NCBI RefSeq assembly: GCF_900240315.1
Contig: NZ_OEPZ01000001.1
Location: 372,001-436,000 of the forward strand
Source: Dorea phocaeensis
GTDB lineage: Bacteria > Bacillota > Clostridia > Lachnospirales > Lachnospiraceae
Direction: 5' to 3'
Length of the DNA: 64,000 nt
Below the pieces are notes generated by a model, which saw only the letters and a list, made by a program, of their open reading frames with translations, was not told the origin of the DNA and searched no databases. A program made the translations under genes and the position numbers. Of the stretch, positions 42,274-51,811 are shown one piece after another; the first letter of the stretch is position 1, and every line of letters begins with the position of its first letter.

Positions 42274-44916
42274 TTATGATTCGATCTGACTATCCAGTAC
42301 TTCTGCCGCTTTTGCCAGTGCATCTTCTATTCCAGCAGGGTTCTTTCCTCCCGCCTGAGCCATGTTCGGGCGTCCGCCTCCGCCTCCGCCAACACAGGCT
42401 GCACAAGCTTTAATCAGATTTCCGGCATGAGCGCCTTTCGCCATTGCCGCGTCCGTTGCCATAGCCATCAGGCTAACCTTTTCTCCTGTCGCAGATGCAA
42501 GAAGAATCACGCCGTCGCCCAGCTTTTCTTTCAGCTGATCTCCAAGGTCACGAAGACCATTCATATCAACGTCAGCAAGTTTTACCGCCAGAAGCTTCAC
42601 ACCTTTGATCTCCTGTACCTGATCCATCACATCGCCCATAGCGTCCTTGGCAAGCTTGCTCTTTAAGCTTTCTACCTCGCTTCCAAGAGTCTTGTTTTCC
42701 GCCATCAGGTGGGAAATCTTATCCGCTAACTGATCCGGTTTTGCTTTCAAGAGCTTTGCCGCATGAAGAAGCTGATCTTCCACATGCTGATAGTAGTTCA
42801 TAAGTCCCTTAGAAGTCAATGCTTCGATACGTCTGACACCGGCAGCTACACCCGTCTCAGAAATAATCTTAAAGGCCATAATGGAGCTAGTATTGGATAC
42901 ATGGGTTCCGCCGCAGAACTCTTTGGAAAATTCTCCCATACTTACTACACGTACCACATCGCCGTATTTCTCACCGAACAACGCTGCTGCGCCTGTCTTT
43001 TTCGCCTCTTCAATCGGCATATTTTCTGCCACAACCGGAAGAGCCGCACGGATCTGTTCATTTACCAGCGCTTCTACTTTCTGAATTTCTTCTTCTGTCA
43101 ATGCTGAGAAATGTGTAAAGTCAAACCGGAGACGCTCCTCATTTACAGAAGATCCAGCCTGTTCCACATGGCTTCCCAGTACTGTACGAAGAGCTTTCTG
43201 CAACAAATGTGTCGCGCTGTGGTTATTTGCAGACAGTCTTCTCTTTTCTTCGTCTACCTTTAAGGTTACGGTATCGCCAACCTTTACCATACCGGTTACA
43301 ACATGTCCTTTATGTCCGATCTTGCCGCCTGCAAGCTTCACTGTATCTTCTACCGCAAAGGCAAATCCTTCCGCTTCAATGACACCGGTATCTGCCTCCT
43401 GTCCACCGCTGGTTGCATAGAACGGAGTTTCCTCTGTAATCAGCGTTCCCTTCTGTCCATCTGTCAAGCTTTCTACAATCCGGGTCTCTGTGGTCAGAAC
43501 GCTGACCTTAGACGTACAGGAAAGCTGCTCATATCCCACGAATCTGCTGGTAATTTCCGGCGCAATTTCATCATACACATTGGCTTCTCTTCCACTGTAG
43601 TTGTGTTCGCCAAAGGTTCCCTTTGCTTTTTCTTTCTGCTCTTTCGCAGCCTTTTCAAATCCCTCTTCATCCATAGAGAAGCCTTTTTCTTCCAGAATTT
43701 CCATCGTCAGATCAACCGGGAATCCGTAAGTGTCGTAGAGACGGAATGCTTCTTCTCCTGACATTACCGTCACACCCTTCTTCTCCATTTCCGCAATGGA
43801 ATCTGCAAGAAGAGAAAGCCCCTGGTCAATTGTCTTATTAAACTGTTCTTCTTCTTTGACAATTACCTGGAAGATAAAATCTTTCTTCTCTTCCAGTTCC
43901 GGATATCCATCTTTGGATCCCTCGATCACAGTCTTCGCAAGCTCTACCAGGAACTGTCTGTCAATTCCCAAAAGACGTCCATGGCGGCTTGCCCGGCGCA
44001 GAAGGCGACGAAGCACATAGCCTCTTCCACTGTTGGATGGAAGGATTCCATCTGAAATCATAAAGGTCACAGAACGAATATGATCCGTAATAACACGTAA
44101 TGATATGTCTGTTTCCGGACTTTCTCCATATGCTACACCCGCCAGACGGCACACATGGTCTCGCAGTGCCTTCATGGTGTCAATATCAAACATGGAATCT
44201 ACATCCTGCACGATACATGCCAGACGCTCCAGTCCCATTCCCGTATCAATATTCTTCTGTTCCAGCTCTGTATAATGATTCTGTCCATCATTATCGAACT
44301 GTGTAAATACATTGTTCCAAATTTCCATATAGCGGTCACATTCACAGCCTACGGTACAATCCGGGCTTCCGCAGCCATATTTTTCTCCGCGGTCATAGTA
44401 AACCTCTGAACACGGCCCACATGGTCCTGCACCGTGCTCCCAGAAGTTATCGGCTTTGCCAAAACGGAAGATACGCTCCGGCGCAATTCCGATCTCTTTA
44501 TTCCAAATCTCCCACGCCTCATCATCCTCTTCATAAACGGACGGATACAAACGATCCGGATCTAATCCTACCACTTCTGTTAAAAATTCCCAGGTCCAGT
44601 GAATTGCTTCTGTCTTAAAGTAATCTCCAAATGAGAAATTTCCAAGCATTTCAAAAAAAGTACCGTGTCTTGCCGTCTTTCCTACGTTTTCGATATCTCC
44701 CGTACGAATACACTTCTGACAGGTGGTAACTCTCTGTCTCGGCGGTTTCTCCTGCCCGGTGAAGTATGGCTTTAACGGGGCCATTCCAGAGTTAATCAAA
44801 AGAAGACTTTTATCATTACGAGGCACCAGCGAAAAGCTTTTCATTGCCAGATGTCCTTTACTTTCAAAAAATTCCAAAAACATCTTTCTTAATTCGTTTA
44901 CTCCATATTTCTGCAT
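42274..44916 (-). CDS. alaS: alanine-tRNA ligase
   Basis: Charges tRNA(Ala) with alanine and edits Ser and Gly mischarging. The 880 residues have the catalytic domain (about 1-440, with KYGVNELRKMFLEFFESKGH at the start and class II motifs), the editing domain (about 555-720, with HSATHLLQKALR and CGGTHVSN supplying zinc ligands) and the C-Ala domain (about 750-880, ending VGGGGGGRPNMAQAGG). ATG 44916 follows GGAGG at 5 bases. A consensus promoter lies at 44983-45011. The leader is about 60 bases, so no T-box is present. Confidence 0.97.
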   Translation of the reverse strand: MQKYGVNELRKMFLEFFESKGHLAMKSFSLVPRNDKSLLLINSGMAPLKPYFTGQEKPPRQRVTTCQKCIRTGDIENVGKTARHGTFFEMLGNFSFGDYFKTEAIHWTWEFLTEVVGLDPDRLYPSVYEEDDEAWEIWNKEIGIAPERIFRFGKADNFWEHGAGPCGPCSEVYYDRGEKYGCGSPDCTVGCECDRYMEIWNNVFTQFDNDGQNHYTELEQKNIDTGMGLERLACIVQDVDSMFDIDTMKALRDHVCRLAGVAYGESPETDISLRVITDHIRSVTFMISDGILPSNSGRGYVLRRLLRRASRHGRLLGIDRQFLVELAKTVIEGSKDGYPELEEKKDFIFQVIVKEEEQFNKTIDQGLSLLADSIAEMEKKGVTVMSGEEAFRLYDTYGFPVDLTMEILEEKGFSMDEEGFEKAAKEQKEKAKGTFGEHNYSGREANVYDEIAPEITSRFVGYEQLSCTSKVSVLTTETRIVESLTDGQKGTLITEETPFYATSGGQEADTGVIEAEGFAFAVEDTVKLAGGKIGHKGHVVTGMVKVGDTVTLKVDEEKRRLSANNHSATHLLQKALRTVLGSHVEQAGSSVNEERLRFDFTHFSALTEEEIQKVEALVNEQIRAALPVVAENMPIEEAKKTGAAALFGEKYGDVVRVVSMGEFSKEFCGGTHVSNTSSIMAFKIISETGVAAGVRRIEALTSKGLMNYYQHVEDQLLHAAKLLKAKPDQLADKISHLMAENKTLGSEVESLKSKLAKDAMGDVMDQVQEIKGVKLLAVKLADVDMNGLRDLGDQLKEKLGDGVILLASATGEKVSLMAMATDAAMAKGAHAGNLIKACAACVGGGGGGRPNMAQAGGKNPAGIEDALAKAAEVLDSQIES

Positions 44917-44982
44917 AATATCCTCCTGCACTTTTCTCTCTTATCAGTTGGTATGTGATTCCATATATCACGCTAAGGTTTA

Positions 44983-45011
44983 ATTATAAAGAGAAGCGAA
45001 GGGTTTGTCAA
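44983..45011 (-). promoter_or_regulatory. consensus promoter of alaS, inside a terminator hairpin
   Basis: Perfect TTGACA (45006-45011), a 17-base spacer and TATAAT (44983-44988) on the minus strand. The -35 element is in the loop of the hydrogenase terminator. Confidence 0.8.
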
Positions 45012-45026
45012 CGTCCCCTCCGCTTC
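44993..45026 (-). terminator. terminator hairpin of the hydrogenase gene
   Basis: GAAGCGGAGGG and CCCTTCGCTTC pair with one G-T. The transcript then reads TCTTTATAATT, with fewer T residues than usual. It begins 22 bases after the hydrogenase stop. Confidence 0.6.
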
Positions 45027-45047
45027 TTGTCTTTCCCTAATTTATAC

Positions 45048-46559
45048 TTAATTCAGCTCAATCTCTTTTAATTCCTTCGGCGGCAGTTTTTTAGAAGAAG
45101 CTTTTACAAATTCCTGTACCTTCTTCTGTGCTTTCGCCACCTGAAGATTCGTTCCGGCTCCTGCAGCACATCCGCCCGGACAGCCCATTCCTTCAATCAG
45201 GCATCCATCCATACGTCCTGCTTTTGCCATTGCCAGCACCTTCTTACATTCTGCCAGACCTTCTGCATGCTCAATTTTAACATCCACATCCGGATAGTAT
45301 TCATTCACGCATTCTTCAATCGCTTTTGCAACGCCTCCGGCTACTGCATAGCCACGTCCTGCAGCCGTCGCATTGTGGAAAGACGATTCCGCCTCGTATT
45401 CCGTCAAATCAATATCTCTGGCATCAAACATTGCCTGCAGCTCCTCAAAGGTGATAACGAAATCCACATCACTTCTCACGGTACGGCGCATTGCTTCCAG
45501 TTTCTTTGCAGCACATGGTCCGATAAATACCACTTTGGCATCCGGATTTTCCTTCTTAATAGTACGTGCTGTTGCTACCATAGGTGTCAATTCCTGTGAA
45601 ACCTCTCCAATCAGATCCGGGAAATACTTCTTTGCCAGCATTGCCCAGGATGGACAGCAGGAAGTCAGAAGAAATGGCAGTTCTCCTGTTGCTACCTTCT
45701 CTACATAGTGGTGTGCTTCTGCAATCGCACCGATATCCGCTCCAAGCGCCACTTCATATACTTCTGAGAATCCCAGTTCCTGAAGTGCAGCCTTTAAGTT
45801 TCTCGGCGTAATATTGTCTCCGAACTGACCTGCAAATGCCGGTGCAATCTCAGCAATAATCGGTGTCTTTTCCGTCAACGCTCTGGCCAGCTGGAATACC
45901 TGAGACTTATCGGAAATCGCGCCAAACGGACAGCTTACCATACACATTCCGCAGGAAACACATTTATCTGTATTAATGTATGCACGTCCACATTTGTCTG
46001 ATTCAATCGCATTCACACCACAGGCTTTCGCGCATGGACGCTCCAGTTTAGAAATCGCATCGTACGGACAGACAGATTTACATTTTCCGCAGCTGATACA
46101 TTTTTCCGGATCAATATAGGAACGTCCGTTAACCATGGAAATTGCCCCCTTTGGACAGACCTCCATACATGGATGCGCCAGACACCCCTTACACATATCA
46201 CTGACTTTATATCCTTTGGAAGCACACCTCTCACACGCTGATGGAATCACCTGCATAAGCGGTGGCTCATAATATTTATCAGAAATATTGCTGGCTTCCA
46301 TACCCGCTGTCAAATGAACCGGTTTATTTTCCGGACGAAGGGACAGGCCCATTGCCAGTCTTAAACGCTCCCGGATGATTGCACGGGAACGATATACACT
46401 TTCTCTGTATCTGTTCGATTCATCGCTTACAATCTTATATGGAATTGCTTCCACATCATCATTTAAAGTCTCTTCATTTACTGTGAATCCCAGCATTGCG
46501 ACTTCTTTGAATACTCTTCTTCTGATCTTTCTGACCGTTGTGTCCAACCCTCTCATCAT
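45048..46559 (-). CDS. monomeric [FeFe] hydrogenase, group B-like
   Basis: A 503-residue iron-only hydrogenase, probably evolving H2 from reduced ferredoxin during fermentation. The N-terminal region has Cys-rich iron-sulfur domains (CERCASKGYKVSDMC, CKGCLAHPCMEVCPKG, CISCGKCKSVCP, CVSCGMCMVSCP), giving several 4Fe-4S clusters. The H-cluster motifs follow: TSCCPSW (L1), IGPCAAKK (L2) and EGMGCPGGC (L3), as in group B enzymes. No hydABC-type partners are nearby, so it may be a single-subunit enzyme. ATG 46559 (or 46556) follows AGGAGG. Maturation genes hydE/F/G are not in the window. Confidence 0.9.
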   Translation of the reverse strand: MMRGLDTTVRKIRRRVFKEVAMLGFTVNEETLNDDVEAIPYKIVSDESNRYRESVYRSRAIIRERLRLAMGLSLRPENKPVHLTAGMEASNISDKYYEPPLMQVIPSACERCASKGYKVSDMCKGCLAHPCMEVCPKGAISMVNGRSYIDPEKCISCGKCKSVCPYDAISKLERPCAKACGVNAIESDKCGRAYINTDKCVSCGMCMVSCPFGAISDKSQVFQLARALTEKTPIIAEIAPAFAGQFGDNITPRNLKAALQELGFSEVYEVALGADIGAIAEAHHYVEKVATGELPFLLTSCCPSWAMLAKKYFPDLIGEVSQELTPMVATARTIKKENPDAKVVFIGPCAAKKLEAMRRTVRSDVDFVITFEELQAMFDARDIDLTEYEAESSFHNATAAGRGYAVAGGVAKAIEECVNEYYPDVDVKIEHAEGLAECKKVLAMAKAGRMDGCLIEGMGCPGGCAAGAGTNLQVAKAQKKVQEFVKASSKKLPPKELKEIELN

Positions 46560-46605
46560 AAGTGGCACTTCCTCCTGTTTTCTTTCCAAATCTCTACAAA
46601 CTACG

Positions 46606-46627
46606 GGCGCCAGTGTGCACTGACGCC
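46606..46627 (-). promoter_or_regulatory. palindrome at the predicted hydrogenase transcript start
   Basis: GGCGTCAGTG, CA, CACTGGCGCC: a 10-base inverted repeat with one mismatch, lying directly after the -10 element. It could be an operator or a 5' hairpin in the transcript. It does not resemble the Rex consensus. Confidence 0.5.
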
Positions 46628-46635
46628 TCTTTACT

Positions 46636-46664
46636 ACTATAATAAAATGTTAAAGAATTGTCAA
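46636..46664 (-). promoter_or_regulatory. promoter of the hydrogenase gene
   Basis: TTGACA (46659-46664), a 17-base spacer and TATAGT (46636-46641) on the minus strand, 14 bases after the asnA stop. Confidence 0.8.
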
Positions 46665-46677
46665 TATCCTGTTATCT

Positions 46678-47685
46678 CTAAAGCAGGAAAATCTTGTGTT
46701 CTTTACACACACGTCTCATTTCCTCCGGCCAGATACTTGCCTGCACTTCTCCCACATGAACACGATCCAGAAGAAGCATACAAAGTCTGGACTGGCCGAT
46801 TCCTCCACCAATGGTATACGGCAGCTCTCCGTTTAAAAGCATCCGGTGATACGGTAGGGATTTTCGATCCTCGCATCCCGCCTTTTTCAGCTGCTCTTCC
46901 AGCGCTTTCTCGTCCACACGGATTCCCATACTGGAAATCTCAAGGGCACAGTCAAGCTGATCAAACCAAAACAGAATATCACCATTCAACTCCCAGTCAT
47001 CGTAATCCGGCGCACGTCCGTCATGCGGCTTTCCGCCCTTTAATTCTCCACCGATCTTCATCAGGAACACGCAGCCGTATTCCTTCGTAATCAGGTTTTC
47101 CCTTTCCTTCGGCGTTTTTCCCGGATATCGGTCTTCCAGCTCCTGTGATGTAATAAAGGTTACCTGATCCGGCAAGATCTTCACTGCCTGCGGATACTTA
47201 TACCACACTTCATGTTCCATATGCTTAATGACTTTAAAAATCGTACGAACGGTATCTTTTAAAGTCTCTTCATTTCTCTCTTCCTTTGTGATCACACGCT
47301 CCCAGTCCCATTGATCGACATAGCAGGAATGCAGATTATCAAGTTCCTCATCCCGACGAATTGCATTCATATTCGTGTAAAGTCCTTCTCCCGGCTGAAA
47401 CCCGTATTCCTTCAGTGCCATTCGTTTCCATTTGGCCAGAGACTGTACAACTTCTACAGTCTCGTCCTTAATTCCCGCAATATCAAACTGAACCGGACGC
47501 TCCACGCCGTTTAAGTTATCATTCAATCCACTGCTTTTTTCTACAAACAGCGGTGCGGAAATTCTTTCCAGATTCATTTCTTTTCCAAATTCTTTCTGAA
47601 AGGTATCCCGGATATATTTGATTGCACTCTGCGTTTCCCGCACGCTGAGGCGCGGGTCATAACCTTCTGGTAATATCAGTCCCAT
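46678..47685 (-). CDS. asnA: aspartate-ammonia ligase
   Basis: Makes asparagine from aspartate, ATP and ammonium. The 335-residue product is full length and structurally a class II aminoacyl-tRNA synthetase-like enzyme. Typical segments are [48 protein letters not shown] and [27 protein letters not shown] precedes the ATG. It lies 72 bases after metH, with no clear promoter of its own, so it may be expressed by readthrough. Confidence 0.95.
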   Translation of the reverse strand: MGLILPEGYDPRLSVRETQSAIKYIRDTFQKEFGKEMNLERISAPLFVEKSSGLNDNLNGVERPVQFDIAGIKDETVEVVQSLAKWKRMALKEYGFQPGEGLYTNMNAIRRDEELDNLHSCYVDQWDWERVITKEERNEETLKDTVRTIFKVIKHMEHEVWYKYPQAVKILPDQVTFITSQELEDRYPGKTPKERENLITKEYGCVFLMKIGGELKGGKPHDGRAPDYDDWELNGDILFWFDQLDCALEISSMGIRVDEKALEEQLKKAGCEDRKSLPYHRMLLNGELPYTIGGGIGQSRLCMLLLDRVHVGEVQASIWPEEMRRVCKEHKIFLL

Positions 47686-47757
47686 ATTCTTCTCCTTTTC
47701 CTGTATATCTGTGTATTCATCTGTTGCAGCCGGTTTCTTTCCCGACGAACGAAGCTC

Positions 47758-50142
47758 TTATTCTCCAAACAGTTGCTGTGCATAATAGACTGACTGCATA
47801 GCATCTTTTCCATAATAATCAGCTCCAATCATATCAGCGTATTCTTGGTTAAGTACAGCGCCGCCTACCATCACTTTACACTCCGGACAGGATTTTCGCA
47901 ACTGTAAAATGGTTTCTTCCATACTGACAACTGTGGTTGTCATCAGAGCACTTAGCCCTACCAGCTGCACCTGTTCACGGACTGCCACTTCAACAATCAC
48001 CTCCGGAGCTACATCTTTTCCAAGATCAATGACATCGAATCCATAATTTTCCAGCAGGACTTTCACAATATTCTTGCCAATGTCGTGAATGTCTCCCTTC
48101 ACCGTCGCAAGAATAATCTTCTCCTTCTTTTCTTCTGTCTCTCCCAGTTCCGACAACGCCTCCTTAAGTACTGTAAATGCTATCTTTGCAGCATCCGCAC
48201 TCATCAAAAGCTGCGGAAGGAACAAGGTCCCTTTTTCAAAGTCTTTGCCCACCGCGTCAAGCGCCGGGATCATCTGTGTATTGATAATTTCCAGAGGGCT
48301 TTGTCCTTTCAGACATTCTCTGGCTGCATTCCTGGCTTCTTCTTTCAACCCCTTCTCAACAGCTTCCCGAAGTGTAATTTCTGTCTGGCTCTTTACCGTC
48401 ACATCCACCTGCCTGTTTCCATATTGTCTAATATATGCCTCACAATTCTGGTCATAGTTCATCAACGCACAGTAAGAATAGTAGGAACGCATCATATCTT
48501 CAGAAGAAGGATTGATGATTCCGGCGCTTAGACCATTGTACATAGCAAGCGTATAGAAGTTGGAATTGACTGCCGGACGATAAGGAAGCCCAAAGGAAAT
48601 ATTGGATACTCCAAGAACGGTACGGACCCCATACTGCTTTCGCACCTGTTTTAATGCATCCAGCGTAATCTTGGCCCCCTCCGGTTCTGAACTGATGGTC
48701 ATAGCAAGGACGTCGATCACAATGTCTTTCTTATCAATCCCATACTTTTCTGCTTCCCGGATAATCTTTCCTGCTATTTCCACCCGTCCTTTGGCCGTAG
48801 CAGGAATACCATTCTCGTCAATCGTCAATCCTACCACGGTTCCTCCGTAGCGTTGAATCAACGGAAATACAGCATCCATAGATTCCTGTTTGCCGTTAAC
48901 TGAATTAATCATTGGCTTTCCATTATAGATCCGCATAGCCGCTTCCATGGCCTTTGGATCTACCGTATCAATCTGAAGCGGAAGATTAATAATACTTTGA
49001 AGTTCCTGCACTACCTCACACATCATCGCCGATTCATCAATATCCGGAAGCCCTACATTGACGTCCAGAATATGTGCTCCATTATCCTGCTGAATGATAC
49101 CTTCTCTTAAAATATAATCAAGATCGTGTTCTTTTAATGCCTGCTTGAACTTTTTCTTTCCTGTCGGGTTAATTCGCTCTCCGATAATGATCGGTTTCTC
49201 TCCTAAGACAACCGCTTTTCCATAAGAAGACACCACGGTTAGATCCTTTTTAACTGGCGGCCTTAACTGATTTCGCTGAATCTGTGCCGTCATTGCTTTA
49301 ATATGCTCCGGTGTTGTTCCGCAGCACCCTCCAATCACACAGGCTCCTTCTTTTGCAATCTCTTCCATAAAACCAGCGAACTGTGCCGGATCCACATCAT
49401 ACCAGACCTCTCCGTCTTTCTGTTTTGGAAGCCCCGCATTCGGTTTTACAATCACAGGAATCGATGTATATGTCAGAATTTCTTTCAAAATCGGAAGCAT
49501 CTGCTCTGGTCCCATGCCGCAATTGATTCCTAACGCATCGACCCGAAGCCCTTCCAAAAGCGCTACCACCGCCGGCACATCTCCTCCCGTTAAGAGTTTG
49601 CCTTTCTCATCGAAAATCATGGTTGCAAAAACTGGCAGACTTGTCTGCTCTTTTGCTGCAAGTACTGCCGCCTTCACTTCATACGTATCGCTCATAGTCT
49701 CAATATGAATGAAATCTACGCCCGCCTCTTCTCCATAACGCATCACCTCTGCAAACGCTTCATAAGCCTCTTCAAAATCAAGATCGCCCATAGGTTTTAA
49801 AAGCTTCCCTGTCGGCCCTACATCCAGACCAATATAGACCTCTCTTTTGTCTGTCACTCCTGACTCTGATGCTTTTCTTGCATGATGAACCGCCGCTTCC
49901 ACTACATCCTTCAATGCATAATCTGTTCCTTGAAACTTCAATGCATTAGCGCCGAACGTATTCGTAAGTACAATATCACTGCCAGCTTCATAATACTGTC
50001 GGTGAATGTCTACGATATCATCTGGGTGAGTCAGGTTCCATGTCTCCGGCAGCTCTCCTGGTTTCAATCCTTTTGCTTGCAAAAGGGTTCCCATACCGCC
50101 GTCAAAATATAATAATTCTTTTCCAAGTCGTTCTCTTATCAT
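47758..50142 (-). CDS. metH: cobalamin-dependent methionine synthase lacking its activation domain
   Basis: Transfers a methyl group from 5-methyltetrahydrofolate to homocysteine. The 794 residues hold the homocysteine domain (about 1-300, with zinc ligands in IGGCCGTTPEH), the pterin-binding domain (about 325-580), the cobalamin cap and the B12-binding domain (about 580-794) with the DxHxxG motif in GDIHDIGKNIV. The fourth, AdoMet-binding activation domain of E. coli MetH is missing; the protein at 50181-50822 supplies it. ATG 50142 follows AAAGGAG; a longer frame to 50199 overlaps the partner gene. Confidence 0.95.
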   Translation of the reverse strand: MIRERLGKELLYFDGGMGTLLQAKGLKPGELPETWNLTHPDDIVDIHRQYYEAGSDIVLTNTFGANALKFQGTDYALKDVVEAAVHHARKASESGVTDKREVYIGLDVGPTGKLLKPMGDLDFEEAYEAFAEVMRYGEEAGVDFIHIETMSDTYEVKAAVLAAKEQTSLPVFATMIFDEKGKLLTGGDVPAVVALLEGLRVDALGINCGMGPEQMLPILKEILTYTSIPVIVKPNAGLPKQKDGEVWYDVDPAQFAGFMEEIAKEGACVIGGCCGTTPEHIKAMTAQIQRNQLRPPVKKDLTVVSSYGKAVVLGEKPIIIGERINPTGKKKFKQALKEHDLDYILREGIIQQDNGAHILDVNVGLPDIDESAMMCEVVQELQSIINLPLQIDTVDPKAMEAAMRIYNGKPMINSVNGKQESMDAVFPLIQRYGGTVVGLTIDENGIPATAKGRVEIAGKIIREAEKYGIDKKDIVIDVLAMTISSEPEGAKITLDALKQVRKQYGVRTVLGVSNISFGLPYRPAVNSNFYTLAMYNGLSAGIINPSSEDMMRSYYSYCALMNYDQNCEAYIRQYGNRQVDVTVKSQTEITLREAVEKGLKEEARNAARECLKGQSPLEIINTQMIPALDAVGKDFEKGTLFLPQLLMSADAAKIAFTVLKEALSELGETEEKKEKIILATVKGDIHDIGKNIVKVLLENYGFDVIDLGKDVAPEVIVEVAVREQVQLVGLSALMTTTVVSMEETILQLRKSCPECKVMVGGAVLNQEYADMIGADYYGKDAMQSVYYAQQLFGE

Positions 50143-50180
50143 CCGTATTCTCCTTTGCAGTATCTCTCTGTTTACAATAC

Positions 50181-50822
50181 TTATCTTCGATACTGGCAAT
50201 CAGCCTTTTCACAGGCCTCACACCCTTGTCTGTGGCATGCAGCGTCTGTTCTGCTTCTCCCTATCAGCGCTGTCACCGATTTGGTTGGCGTCAGCATCCC
50301 CGCATCTGTCAAAGTAAGACCAATGGACTTAGACGCATCCAGCATGCGAAGAATCTCTGACTGATGGCAGATTGAGAAATCTCCATATCCAGGGCTGAAT
50401 CTCGGCCGAAGATACCATCCTTCTTCTTTCCATTCTTCTTTTCTTGCCTCCTGCCAGATATCCAATTCCTCTTCCAACATCGCCGCCGCACAGGCCTGCA
50501 GTACGACCACCTTTGCCATATCGGTAAGTGTATATCTGCGAAGCAAAAGATCTGTTCCCGTACCCAAAGTCCCCCCCAGAAGCACGATTTGCTCGCAGCC
50601 TTTTAAGTTTCGATTTAAGCTTTTGCTTGTCACTTTCATCGTTCCGATTTCTAAAGATTCGTTTTCCTTACGGTTTAAATCAAAAATGCGATAGATGATT
50701 CTGAAGTCCGCTGCCTGATCCAGTTCCTGAAAGGAACTTCTGATCAGCCGCAGCGTCTCATCATCTACCGCATGTCTACCATACCCCAAGTAACGAATCG
50801 CTTCCTTCGTTCTTGTATCCAT
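50181..50822 (-). CDS. stand-alone methionine synthase activation-domain protein
   Basis: A 213-residue protein related to the AdoMet-binding reactivation domain of MetH, here a separate gene directly ahead of metH. The key block RPRFSPGYGDFSICHQ is the SAM-binding RxSPGYG signature. The N-terminal part (EAIRYLGYGRH) is a typical extension of stand-alone forms. The C-terminus is Cys-rich (CHRQGCEACEKADC), which may bind metal; this is inference. It probably re-methylates inactivated cob(II)alamin on MetH with a flavoprotein partner. AAAGG precedes the ATG; 13 bases separate it from metF. Confidence 0.88.
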   Translation of the reverse strand: MDTRTKEAIRYLGYGRHAVDDETLRLIRSSFQELDQAADFRIIYRIFDLNRKENESLEIGTMKVTSKSLNRNLKGCEQIVLLGGTLGTGTDLLLRRYTLTDMAKVVVLQACAAAMLEEELDIWQEARKEEWKEEGWYLRPRFSPGYGDFSICHQSEILRMLDASKSIGLTLTDAGMLTPTKSVTALIGRSRTDAACHRQGCEACEKADCQYRR

Positions 50823-50835
50823 GCATTCTGCCTTT

Positions 50836-51705
50836 CTATGGTTTTACAATCTCTGACAGATTCCGGATAATTGCTGCTGCAATCTCCGGCTTGTTCATAG
50901 AATAAATATGAATATGATTGATTCCATTCGCAATCAAATCAATAATCTGATCTGTCGCATATGCAATTCCCGCCTGCTGCATTGCTTTTGGATCATCTCC
51001 GAACCGGTCTACCACAGCCCGGAAACGCTCCGGCAGAACAGTTCCGGACAATGCACAAATCCGCTTCATCTGCTTTCCATTCGTTACCGGCATAATTCCA
51101 GGCAGCACCGGAACTGTAATTCCCTTCTCCCGGATTCGATACAGGAAATTATACAGGATATTATTATCGAAAAACATCTGTGTCGTAAGAAAGTCTACCC
51201 CACAGTCAACTTTATGTTTCAAATTTTGGATATCGTCTTTTTTATGCTCTGTCTCCGTATGTCCTTCCGGATAGCAGGCAGCGCCAATGCAGAAATCTCC
51301 CTGGCGTTTTATATCTTCAATCAGTTCACTGGCGTAGCGATAATGATTCGGAAGAGGGAACTCCCCGTCTGCCGGGACATCACCTCTAAGAGCCAGGATA
51401 TTCTCTATCTTCTGCTCTTTTAACTCCTCAATCACCCGATGTACTTCTTCCTTTGTAGACGATACACAGGTAAGATGCGCCAGACTGGTGACCCCCAGAT
51501 CATTGGAAAGATGAGAAGCAATCTTCACTGTGTTCTTGCTGGTTCCTCCTCCGGCTCCGTAAGTCACACTTACAAAGGAAGGCTTCAAAGCTGCAATCTC
51601 TTCCGTCGCTTTCATCACACTCTCGTATGCGGCATCCGTCTTTGGCGGAAATACCTCAAAAGAAATGTGCGGGTTACTGTCTTTTAATAAGTCTCTGATC
51701 TTCAT
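50836..51705 (-). CDS. metF: 5,10-methylenetetrahydrofolate reductase
   Basis: Makes the 5-methyltetrahydrofolate used by MetH. A 289-residue flavin-dependent barrel with SFEVFPPKTD at the start, FVSVTYGAGGGTSKNT, NILALRGDVP, and DFLTTQMFFDN. The length is the simple bacterial form. ATG 51705 lies 6 bases after AGGTGA; GTG 51714 is the alternative start. It is the first gene of metF-activation protein-metH, behind the promoter at 51783-51811. Confidence 0.95.
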   Translation of the reverse strand: MKIRDLLKDSNPHISFEVFPPKTDAAYESVMKATEEIAALKPSFVSVTYGAGGGTSKNTVKIASHLSNDLGVTSLAHLTCVSSTKEEVHRVIEELKEQKIENILALRGDVPADGEFPLPNHYRYASELIEDIKRQGDFCIGAACYPEGHTETEHKKDDIQNLKHKVDCGVDFLTTQMFFDNNILYNFLYRIREKGITVPVLPGIMPVTNGKQMKRICALSGTVLPERFRAVVDRFGDDPKAMQQAGIAYATDQIIDLIANGINHIHIYSMNKPEIAAAIIRNLSEIVKP

Positions 51706-51782
51706 GTCCTTCACCTCTTACTTCTTTAGTCCGATCTGCTGCTTTTTGCCATGTTTCCCGTCGCATCAGATACATGTTATCT

Positions 51783-51811
51783 ATCTTACAAGGATCTGGC
51801 GAATTTGTCTA
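51783..51811 (-). promoter_or_regulatory. putative promoter of the metF-metH operon
   Basis: TAGACA (51806-51811), a 17-base spacer and TAAGAT (51783-51788) on the minus strand. The -35 overlaps the glgA stop codon. The leader is about 70 bases, too short for a SAM riboswitch. Confidence 0.5.

Noticed and set aside
44917-44982. T-box before alaS
   Set aside because: Only about 65 bases between promoter and start codon; no specifier or antiterminator structure.
51706-51782. SAM riboswitch before metF
   Set aside because: The leader is about 70 bases without the conserved core, too short for SAM-I.
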